Below are positions 36,658 through 48,700 of a stretch of 64,000 nucleotides of DNA, one piece after another. The notes beneath the pieces were generated by a model. That model searched no databases, was not told the DNA's origin, and saw only the letters and a program-made list of their open reading frames with translations. A program made the translations under genes and the position numbers. Numbering within the stretch: position 1 is the first letter of the stretch; every line of letters starts with the position of its first letter. The DNA comes from Megalonaias nervosa (taxonomy: Eukaryota > Mollusca > Bivalvia > Unionida > Unionidae), in the NCBI GenBank assembly GCA_016617855.1, contig JAECUM010093605.1:79739-143738 (forward strand), written 5' to 3'.

Positions 36658-36733
36658 TCAACAGCAATATCTGATCCAGGCTTGCATCAACTCAGGCTGA
36701 GCTGGGGACATTATTACAGTGTAGGTTGTGTGG
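36658..36733 (-). CDS. ASAH1-like: Acid ceramidase-like gene, terminal exon
   Basis: It is a 76-base coding part from acceptor 'taatatttcag' to TGA. It encodes SHTTYTVIMSPAQPELMQAW then IRYCC. The YT(T/V)xM step followed by a short amphipathic tail is the family's C-terminal end. An (AAT)n run begins about 20 bases upstream of the acceptor. Confidence 0.88.
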
Positions 36734-36751
36734 CTGAAATATTAAAATAAA

Positions 36752-36787
<36 letters not shown>

Positions 36788-39700
36788 TTTATTATTATTA
36801 TTATTATTATTATTATGAGGAAATAAAAAAACACCAGTAAAAAATGTATATTAATAGTCTTCCTGCCAACCTGTATAACAGTTGGGGTTAGAATATCCCC
36901 ATACTCAATGAAATTTAATTATTGCTGTGTAAGAACATTAATTATGATCAGTACACTGTAAATTTGTGAAAGTTGACAAATATTTTAGCTGCATGTTTGT
37001 CTGCTTGGATGATGTTTTGAGTTTTATCACAGAATAAGGGATATCTATGACAATCAAGAGTCACACAAAAGGTACTTTCAGTAATCAATGTCGATGCCAT
37101 TTCTTCCTTCTTACTTGCAAAGTGTTAAAACTATCACTAATATTCTCAAGCAATAAAAATATTTTTCAAGATGGCTGCTGTGGTGAGCATATTTGATGAA
37201 GCACAATTTTCATGTAGGACCAACTAGACATTACAAATCTTTTGCTAACAACCCTAAGCCAATATAGCTATTCATTCAGAATTTTGAACCTGATCATCAT
37301 ACTGGCCATATATGATGTATTATCAGCACCATTTTCATTTACAGTTTTTGCATAAATACCCATATGTTTTTATCCCCTTACCGATTTCAATAATGAAAAT
37401 CTTTAATGTAATGAAAAATGCACAGGGCTTCATTCATCGATTTATAATTTCTAACCTGAGTGTGAGCAAGATTGCCCTTCTTCACATTTCATGCTTAATG
37501 GACTTTCCACACTAAAGTGGAGTCATATTGTGTACACTATGAGCGAGTCTATTTTCCTCAGAAAACAGAGTGACATAGTTCTTCCAGTTCAGTAACTGTC
37601 AGATAATTCCATAAATCACCATAATGTTGAGAGTGAGAGTTATATCCCTTTGCACTTAGAAATTACACTGCTTGTTAAATCCACATGAAAGACAAATTTG
37701 TAGTTGTTATTCTTCTCCTTTGCTTGATTCAACATTGTAAATATCAGAAGCAGATGGTGTAGTATTTACGTTCTATGTATATACATGTGTAGCTGTGCAT
37801 CCACTCCATCACTAAAAATGGACTTGTCCAGGAACTGGAAATGACCAGCAAGCAAGGTCGTCTTTTACACTGAAAACGTCCATTTTGTATGCAACACTTA
37901 GACAATAATGGTGCTAGGTCCCCCCGGTCAAAATCAGATTTGAAATTATAAATCAATGAATGAAGTGAATAAGTTCTGTGCATTTTTCATCTCATCTATG
38001 CTTTTCATTTTCTAAATTGGTAGGTGGGTACAAACAAATGGGGAAGTATATTCAGACTATAAAAACAACAATGTCTTAGTGTGAGATTCCTTTGTTATTA
38101 TGACCATTCATTCGGGAGTAGCAGTAAGATCTGAAGATGGCCACCATGATGGTCGGCATTCTATATGTCAGTATCACTAAAGTCTTTAAAGCGAAAACCC
38201 TATGACGATATGATTTTTCATTTAGGATTAGTGATGAGAAAATGAGGCAATCAACTGGGATTTACAATCTGCATGATTTTCATTATGGACCAACAAAATA
38301 TCATAAAAAGTCTTTTGATGAAAATCCCACACTGCTATGGCCATTCATCCAGGAGGGGTAGCAATAACCAAGTTTCAACATGGCCACCATGGTGGCCATA
38401 TTATAGGTCTGATCAGCACCATTTTCTTTTGCATCTAACTAGACTTCATAAGAAGTCTTCTGGTGAATACCCTTGTCTGTTATGACTGTTCATTTAGGAG
38501 AAATAGTGATAACATTATTTTCAAGAAGAGGTCTTTTGGTGAAAAGACAATGATGATAAAACCATGTACTCAGGAGGATTTTTTTGTTGTTGTAGGGTTT
38601 AACACCATTTTTCAGCACAAGATAGGCTATACATGGCGGCCAGTATTAATGGTGGAGGAAGAACCAGGGAAAACCCCGGAAAGAACCACTGACCCACGAG
38701 AAGCTACTGGCATGCTTTCTCACATACCCACATTGGCTGAATCCAAGACTCGAACCCACGCAGACAGAGGTGAGATGGCAGTGATCCGTAACGGTGAGCG
38801 CCTTAGACCACTCGGCCACTCAGGGCCCTGTACTCAGGAGGAGTACAATAACAAGATTTTCCATCTGGACACCATTTAGGACCAAAATGATATCATAAGA
38901 AGCCAAAACTCCATTTCAATATAGGAAGATTTTTGTAGATAGCAACATGAACCTGAATATCAAATGGGCATCTTTTACAGTTTGGACCAACTTGTGAAAA
39001 ACCTATGCCGATATGACCATTCAGTCAGGAAGAGATGCAGTACCAAAATTGTGCTGATGGAGTCGAAGATGGATGGATGACTGCATGCCAGAAACTCTCC
39101 TGGTTTATCAACGGACCAGTAGAGTTAAAAATCAAGTGCCATGATACAACCATGTTATAACCAAATTCATGTTATAACAAAGTGCACTATAGTGAGATTG
39201 TGCTATAGTAGTAGTAGTAGTAGCAGTAGTAGTACTAAGCAAAGAAGTTAGATTTCTATGTGTTGTTTCTTCCCTGATAAGCAAAATTTTCTGCAATCCT
39301 GAATTAATGTTTTGTTCTTTCATTTGGGGACAATTTCTTTACTCCAAAAAGACATCTGTGTTTAAATAAAGTGCTGCCTCAGGTTGTAGACCCCTTGAAA
39401 TATTGCCAGGACTCCATAACTTACCTGTTAAGGACTGGCTGTACAGACATCACATCAAACAGAGATGCCACAGTAATGTTGTGTTGTCCCAGTCTGTTCA
39501 TTGCTTTGATGGCAGCATCTCTGGAAAAGAGAACAATATCAGTTATGGGAATAATGCAGTTATAGATAGTAGTAGTACAGCCACTTAGACAATATGCTGA
39601 TTAATTTTCAGACTCTAAAAAAAAAATATTTTAAAAAAAACCCCAATATTTAACTGCTACTTAGAGATCTTTGAAATAATCAATTTACTCAATGTTTTGC

Positions 39701-42700
39701 TACTACAGTAATTTACATTTCAGACCTATGTAACTGAAAGTTGGTTTACTAGGCCCCATCAAGATGAAATGCCAGGAAAACCATGCAAATTTGCAAACTT
39801 TTGTTTTATCCAGTTGTTGTAGTACTTTATACAATACATCACTCTGCGGTATAGTGTCTATGAAACTGAGCCAAACACAAAATGTACCACAAATCAATGG
39901 TGCATGAACATAAATCACAGTGACCTAGATTTTAGTGCAGGCTGAAGAATAAGTACTTCAGATGAACCATCTGCATAACAAGCTACATGACTAAACAGGC
40001 AAAAGTTTAAGAAACTAAGACTGACACAAGGGGTAATATACATCAATGAACTGTGAAATACAGGTCTAGTGACCTAGTTTTGATTTAAGAATTTAGTACT
40101 CTTAATAACACATCTACATACCAAGGCATATGCCTCTGCAGGCAATTGTGGTTGAAAAACTAGGTTACAACATTAAAACAGATGACTGTAGTGGGAAATA
40201 CTGGTCACAGTAACCTAGTTTGGGCTCTGGAATGTAGCACTGCTCATGATAAATATTTGCCCAAATTACATATTTCAGGAAGCAATCGTAGAAGTGAAAC
40301 TAACTAAATGCAAACCATACCTAAAGTTACTGAGTTCAGCAATGAGGTAAGCATAAACCAGAAAACCAGAAAATATAGGATAACAGTGACCCAATTTTCA
40401 CTGATGGCTGTAGTATTCCTCATGATGCACTTAAACACCAAGTTATGTGACTCTGTATCCCAAAGTGGCAGTGAAAATGTGCTAATCAGAGGTTAACAAA
40501 AATCAATGGACCATGAAAAAGGCCATTCTGATCTAATTTTCACTGAAAGGTGTAGTACTCCAATAGATATCTAAATACTAACTTATGTGACTTTGTGAGC
40601 AACAGTGACTAAGAACAGGACCTAAACAAAAACTGTAATCTCAGTGCTGATGCCAGATTGATGGATAAATATCATCAATCCATTGCTTTGCACTCTGACG
40701 AAAAAAGTCGACTCAAAGTTTAGTATTTTAGATAACTGATAGGGCAAAAGGAAGTACTGTGATGCAGGTTATTTTCACTGGGACTTTTATTTTTGCACTT
40801 TCTGCAATCAATCATACTTCCTTGAAAATGAAACACCCATGAAAACTTGTACAATATTAATAAAATCAAAAGATAATACTAAGAAAATTATGTTAAACTA
40901 ACAGCAGCATGAAACTGGTTGTTTGAGTAAAATATATTTATCTGATAAAATACTCACCTGATTGTAATATGGTAGGAGTACATCCACTACCTTGCAAACC
41001 CGTGCGCGCACACAGCCTTCTTAAACTAAGACAGCTGCTCACCTTGTCTTTCCACTTGTGTTAGCACTGAATGTGCTAAAAAGTGATCTGCTTGCTGAGA
41101 CAGAAGTAACATAAGAGTAGCCTCCTCTTGATTGAGGGCTTGGCACAAAAATCCTATCAATCATCAATTACTACTGGAATGGATGTGCACTCTCCAGGAA
41201 TGTAACTGTAGGGAGGGCTACATTGGGTGGGCAAGAATTATTGAAGAAGTATATTTTACTCCAAAATATCGTTTCATATAAAAATAAGTTCCTCTATCAC
41301 GATATGTTAGGTAAGAAGCAGAAGGTGTTACATCACCTTACACCCCTCCACCCCCAGAGCTGGCGCCAGCCCCAGTCTCCAAACATGTGAAGTTGCTTCT
41401 CATGTAAACAAGGGTTATCACATGGTCATTAAATAGATGCAGTAAGAAAACACATTTTTGCTACCAAGAATTTGGTGGAAGTTGAGTAATCCAAATTGTT
41501 ACACTGTTGTTGAGTGACCAGGGAAGGTAGCTTGATGAAGTGTTGATATAAGTCTCAGTGTGAGACTCAGTCCTTTGGAATGGTCCATGAAATGGATGCA
41601 GTTTGGAGAAAATACTTTATTCCCACAAAATTCCATGGAAGCTGAGCATCCCACATTGTTACAATGTTTCTGAGTGACATTAGAAGGTAGCCTCATGCAA
41701 TGCTGAGATGCATAAGAAATTCATCTGGTCTGGGGTTAATTCTCTGTAGGCTGAACAGATAACCTAATGCATATGGTCGCACCTGAGTTGAAATATCATC
41801 CATAACTTTGAGTGATATGAAAAGTCAACTCCATCTTTTACATGACACCGTCTGCTTCATATAACATTTCAGTGTCTTGATGGAGTTCTGCAAACATGAC
41901 GAAGAAGATGGATCCAAAGAAAAAAGTAGTTTCAAGACAAGGGATTGCTTTACCATGAGCCTGTTCCTGGCAAGGTAATAATGGACATCATAAGAAAAGT
42001 CAAACTATTGTGGTGGAACTTCATACAGTTAAAGTGTGCATCTCACTGATTCTACCAGCTATCACTAAACTGACCAGAAAGCAGGTCCTGCACATAAGAT
42101 GAGTCAAAATACTACAGAATGTGGTTTGAAGGGTACTTTGTTCAGCCGTCATGCAGAACTAATTGCATATTCTGTTTTGTGCAATAGGCTACAGCCTGAA
42201 GTCAAGACAGGTCAAATTTCATTATAAGATTGGTCAGGCTGTTGTTCCTGTCCACATCCACTTTCATGACAGAAAAATATGTCAAAGATTATGGATTTTG
42301 ATTGGAACATACCATTTCTCTTTGATAAGTAATAAGGGGAAGTTAGTTATGGGTGGTATTGAGGCCCTTAAGGTAGAGATGTGTCTCCACTTGCACCAAT
42401 GGAAGAAAACTCCATTTTCCCTCATAAGCTTTCAAAGTTGTGGTCCTAATTTTTCCTGAGCAATTCTGTTCAACACTTGTTTGGAGAACTGTTTCTTTCT
42501 GAGTTTTATGATATGAGACATGCATGAAGGTTAAGCATCTATGGGTTCAAATGGAATTCCTGCATTCATGGTTTTTCCTGGAAGAAAGCAGGATTTTCCT
42601 GACAATCTCCACCACTAGACTCAGGAGGTATTTGATCCAGGACCTTCACTCACTGAGCGGAGAAATCAGGTTTACCGGTAGTCAAAATCTTGATTCCTTG

Positions 42701-45700
42701 CTTTCGGCAAGACTTTGAGAATCAGAGGGTTTGAATGAGACTGTTCCAATGTAAGGAAGGGCATTGACTGCAAAGGCGTTTGGATCCAGGATGGGCTAAA
42801 TGAAGGTTGTTAGCTCTGTGTTTCACTTTGTTGCAAACAGGTCCACATGAAGTCAACCCCAATAGTAGCAAATTCACCTGAGTACTGATGGGTGAATGAA
42901 TCACTTGGATTCAATAGGCTTATTATGTCAAGACAGCGAGTTGGCTAGGACAATGAACCTATCAGGGATGTGCCAAACTTAAATGTGAATCTTTCAACAA
43001 TGATGCATGAAAATTCCAATCATGTCTTGGGCCTTGGTTCCCCCTTGCCTTCTAATGTAATTGATTATTGAGATCATCCTTTTGAGATGTCTACTGCAAC
43101 TACTGAAAGGCATTCAGTATGGCCTTCATCTCCATGAGAAAGATGTTCAATTAGCACTCTTGAAGGGGCTCACTTGTTGACAGAGGTCAGGAGGTGGCAG
43201 CCCAGCCAGTTGTGCTGTTATCTGTACAGTGGTTTCCAGTAGTTAATTCTGCAGTGGGATATCGACTGTAACCCTAGTGAGGTCCTAAAATTGCTTCAAT
43301 AAGTCCTCATTAGATCAAAGCTTTGATCATCTGTACTAGAGGACAAAGTTTTGGGCTCATGAACAGGTGGCCCAAAGCATGGTCACCTAATGACCCATGA
43401 GGTGAACAAAATGCCTGCCTGAAACTACTCGGAAAATGGCCAACAATATTAAGATGGTTTTCATGGCATGTAATCAAGCAGATAGACATGGATTGAGAGG
43501 GTTTTGAACTCCATGCCCAGGTGAATAAAATGCTGGGAAGGAATGAGACTAGATTTGTCCCTGTTGATAAGGACTCTAAGGAAAACCAATCTGGTCTGGT
43601 TTGGTGGGTTTAATGCCATCTTTCAGCACATGATAGACTATACACAGCAGCCAGTAAATTTAGTGGAGAAAAAGCCGGAAAAACCCCAGGAAGACCCACA
43701 TACCCATGGAAGGATACTGGCAAGCTTTGTTACATACTCACATTGGCAGAGTCGAACAGAGTTGAGACTCGAATCCAAGTGGACAGAAATGATATGTGAA
43801 TGATCTGTGAAAACATTCTAAGATCAGAAGCAAGAATGTACGGCATTGCACAAATAAACCAATACACAATAAATATATATTATTATTGTGTTAGTAATTT
43901 AGAATTTGGTTTCTAGATTGCATCTCATCATATTCCGGATTTTCTGATGCTGACAAGAAGACATGATCTACATTTACGACTGAATGATAATGGTTACACT
44001 ATAACTGTTATGTACATATTATTTTTCAGATAATTTAATGAAATCCCTACATGTAACTGAAAAACGAAGAAATTACTTAACATTTCAGCTTCTTTAAATC
44101 AGACTTCATCTTCAATCAAACTGAATTACATTTTCGATCAGCTGATATGTGCATGAATATCAGTTTTATGCCTTAAGCATGTCTAGTTTAAGTGTCGTTT
44201 GAGAGCAATGTGATATGGATCAGAAAATGACATTAAAATTCTAGTTCTTTCTTAAGTATAACAATTTATAAGTATACAATACATTACAAGAGATCATGCA
44301 TCTGGATGTATTTCTTGTCTAAGTCTAAAGATGAGACAGTATACAATACATTACAAGAGATCATGCATCTGGATGTATTTCTTGTCTAAGTCTAAAGATG
44401 AGACAGTATACAATACATTACAAGAGATCATGCATCTGGATGTATTTCTTGTCTAAGTCTAAAGATGAGACAGTATACAATACATTACAAGAGATCATGC
44501 ATCTGGATGTATTTCTTGTCTAAGTCTAAAGATGAGACAGTATTAAGTATACAATACATTACAAGAGATCATGCATCTGGATATATTTCTTGTCTAAGTC
44601 TAAAGATGAGACAGTATTTATCTGACTATTACTCAAATTCAAATTCCACAATTCAAAGTGAAACCAGTAAAATCAATTATCAAATAGTTCAAGCATGAAT
44701 AGTAGTTTTTAATATTGAGTGTTCTAACTAATAATCAGCAAATTCTAATTTCCTGACCTATCCAAGATGCCATTAAATTACACTGGATGGCAATGTGCAG
44801 TTACTCATACACTGCATGCATACCAAAATAATTTCTGAGTCTGAAATTTCACAAATATCAGTTCAGTCCTGACCAAAAATCTGAATAAATCAGCACTGGA
44901 TTAGGGATCAAACGTTGCAACTTTTGATTTTATTTTGGTGTGCATATAATCACATTTAAGTTTTGCCAATATAATTGCCTATATCACATTACATATACAT
45001 ATTTTGTCATGTTGGATTTACAATATTTTTAAAGAGTTTTCATTTTTCAATCACTTTATTAATTTAATCAAGGAAAGATACATGTAGCAGTCCTGACTGC
45101 AATCTGTAAAAAGAAAGCCAAGGCCTGTATGTCAAATTCATGGTCAAAATTTTTAATGTAAAACAGGTAACTTTGACCCCAAGATGAAATGTTTGAGCAG
45201 GCATGATGCAGCAATAACTGCATCAAAATAAGTCATCCCAAGTATGAAGAAAATCCATTAAGTGGTTTACAAAATATAAGCAAAATCTGTATCCATGATT
45301 TTAAAAAAATTTATATTACTGTGACCTTGACCTCTTATGTTACAATGAACTGCCTCAGCTTCTTAATGATTCAACTTAAGTATGAAGAAAATCCATCAAG
45401 AGGTTTAGGAAATATACTATATTAAAATACTATGACCAAATCTTACGGCAAATTTTCAATGATCATGACCACAAGGTGAAAGGATCAAGAAAGCATGCCA
45501 CAGTATGAATTGTCTCAGCTTGATAAGGTTTAATGCCAAGTATTATGAGAATCTATCATGGCATTTGGAGATGCATGCAAATGAAAAAACCTTTACTGGT
45601 GCAAATGTGACTGCTATGTTTCGAACCCTACTAAACTGGACTCAAAATGAAAAAAGGCTTCAGGGTCAAGATAGCATCTTTAAATTGCGATCTGACAATT

Positions 45701-48700
45701 ATGCAACATTCTTTCAATCGGGAAATACAAAGTTATAGAGAGAAAGAGTTTTGTTAAAAGCTGTCTGTTCAGCATCTTCCAATCAATATTCATAAAAACT
45801 AATCATAATAAAGAAGTCTCACAACATGTTTTCATTTTTAAAATGACCCAAAAGATGGTTGATTATTAAACATAGCCAATGTTTTTGTTTTCAAATCCCA
45901 CACTTCTCCAATATTTATTATTTCATATTTAAATCAAATATACTGTTTACATAGTGACAGTATGTATGGGGGTGGGGTTAATCTCAATGGGGAAGTAACT
46001 CTGTACATTACCTCCTGTCATCCCATGGAGGGGGCGTCGTCCAGTGGTCATAATTTGTTTCCAGAACGAACCAACGTCCATGGGTTGGGTCAAGTCGCCA
46101 GATATCAACAGTATCCAGTCTGCCTTTAGTGATGACTGCACCTTGCCCAGGGTTCATTCCAGCTATGATGAAATACACTGGAGCTACTGTGTCTGTAGTA
46201 GACAGACGATTGATGGCACTCTCAAAATCTGGCTCATCAGCAAGAATCTACAAATGTAAATATATAGAACTACAGTGGCCCCTCAGTATAAAGCCCCTCA
46301 ATAAAACACTGACCCTCTTATTACATGAGTATGGTTATGGATCAGATAAAACTTAATAAGCTATCTTTTATTATAATTGACCATAATTCATTTCATTTAA
46401 TTGAAATTCATTCCAAATAAGAACCAATTATAATGTTGTTTCCCTTTATTAAATACCAAATTTTCTGTGTTTTTATTTGATATTATTACAAAGCATACCT
46501 TCATGGAAGGTGTCCTCCCATATAACATCAGTCACATTATTAGCTCCAATGAAGAGTGTTCTTAAGAGAATGTACTGTATGTCAATTACAAAAGAATCTG
46601 ATTAGATTGCGAAACTGCAAACATCTTTGATGCGTAAAGTACAGCTCTGTGAAAGAACACATAATTCTGAAACCTTCTTACAACAGACAAAATGCAGAGT
46701 TCCATCTTTACTGTCCTGACAGTATGAGAGTATCAAACTCACCTTCATGTACATTCTACAATCTTTATAGTCCAAGGAGTACAAGAGTATAAAAATCACA
46801 AATATGACTGTACATTCTTCTATTTTAAGTTTGTACAGTATAAGAGTATAAAAATAAAACTCAATGACATGTACACTGTACTATCTTTACAGTCTAGGCC
46901 GTACAATAGTATAAAAATCACCAATTTGTACATTCTACTAAAATCACCAACATGTACATTCTACTATGTTTATAGTCCAGGCAGTACAAGATATAAAAAT
47001 CACCAACATGTACATTTTACTATCTTTACTCTCCAGCAGTACAAGACTATGAAAATTCCCAATTTGTGCATTCCACTATCTCTACGGTCCAGGCAGTATG
47101 AGAATATAAAACTTACCAATATATACACCCTACTACACCTCTTCCTTGATAACTCGTGCACAACGGGGTCCACAAACATAGACCGCACTATAAGCGAGGG
47201 CACGAGTTACCTAGGAACCTCCAAAAGTTGAAAAAATTCACTTAGATATCGAGAAAATAGTGGGGGGGGTAGGGAACTGGGCCGTTTAATGTCTGAATGC
47301 TTATTTTACAATCATGTCTATAATAATTTTTAATGACGCGCTTTTTCTAATAAAGTTGTTCATTATTCTGTTTAAATAACATTTACTTTCAAAATGTCCG
47401 ACATGTGAAAGATCGTTCCACTGGTTTCAACAACCATCACGTGTACGCAAAACATCTGTGTATTACGTCACTGATTTTGTGTTCTTGATAACTCTGGTTC
47501 CTGGAGTGATATTTAATGGTATCCTGCCAAATTGGGAGTCAAAAGAACAGGAAACTAGACTAACTGTCGATGCACCACCAAGCAAGATCCCTTTTCTTCA
47601 AAAACACACGAAATTTATTTCGTGAGACAATTGTCTATGTCGAATCTCAGTTTTTGTATTGTTCAGTTAGCACAGTATTGATGTCATAATTTCATTGGAA
47701 GTAATAATGAAACTTCTTATCATCCTTGAGGATATCTCTAAGTGCCAGTTCAAAAATTCTCTGAAACTCGCTTGACCACAATGGTCCGTATCTGTGAAAC
47801 CAAGCTCTTTATTTTACGACATATTCATTTTGCTTGGTTATCTTTGATCACAATTACCAATGAGTCTGTTAATTTAAGGTAGTTTATGTTACATACACAA
47901 TAACATTCATAACAGTGATTGATCAAATGAAGTGAGTTCACCCGACATACGACCGGGGCCGCTAGATTCTAAATTTGTAGGATTTTAACTTTTCTTTTAT
48001 TCCAGCTCTTTTATTTGATTCAAAAGACATAATTAACGTGATAACACAAAGGAGGCCAGCTTTTAATTCAGTGCAACAAAACAACAAATACTTCCGCAAA
48101 TCAGTTATCAAAACACGGTCGGCACCTAAATAGGTTCTCAGAGAAATGCTCGCAGACATAGCTGTTATGGTAGATTGGCATGTTTTATGTTTAATTACAA
48201 GAGGACATGTTGTATTTATGATGATTACACTTTAAAGGAACTAACGATAGAACTAGAACATAAATTTCAATTGATTAAAAAAAAATAATTTTTTTGGTAT
48301 TTATTTATTTATTAAAGTACTGCCTCCACTCTGCGTAAGTGACATTTTCATTGATCGAAATTTCCTTACATATCGTTAATTGTGGTTTGGAAACAAAATG
48401 TAAAAAAGATTGTATAACTTATTTTTAAATTTGATATTTCATAATCTTGATTAAAATTTCAGGTCCTATCTACCGTTTTCGACGATAAAACGAGCGATAT
48501 ATCAAAGTTTCCGTTACTAATTTTGATCGCGATTTTCTTCAAGTTCAAAAAAAGGGATCAGTTTTTGGGGTATTTTCTGGTTTAAAAAATGGGATCCACG
48601 CCTGACCCCGCGTTATAAGTGGGTTCGGGAGTTATCAGGGTATGAGTTATCGAGGGAATGGTGTACTTTAACTGTCTGGGCAGTACAAGTATATAAAAGT

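Larger units (their letters stand above)
41200..43590 (-). mobile_element. Decayed DIRS-type retrotransposon in an intron
   Basis: Minus-strand reading shows, in order, the end of a reverse transcriptase, an RNase H/linker region and a tyrosine recombinase, all with stops and frameshifts. This order and the recombinase in place of an integrase define DIRS elements, which insert through recombination and make no target duplication. The 5' part (gag and most of the reverse transcriptase) is absent, cut off next to a SINE fragment at 43590. Terminal repeats were not resolved, so both ends are approximate. It is an inactive remnant. Confidence 0.78.

Noticed and set aside
38463..38879. 138-codon + strand open frame
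   Set aside because: It runs through an antisense SINE insertion and the repeat around it.
46499..46565. Minus-strand segment reading TLFIGANNVTDVIWEDTFHE before a GTATGC
   Set aside because: It lies between two acid ceramidase exons that already join in phase, has a weak acceptor, and matches nothing in that family.
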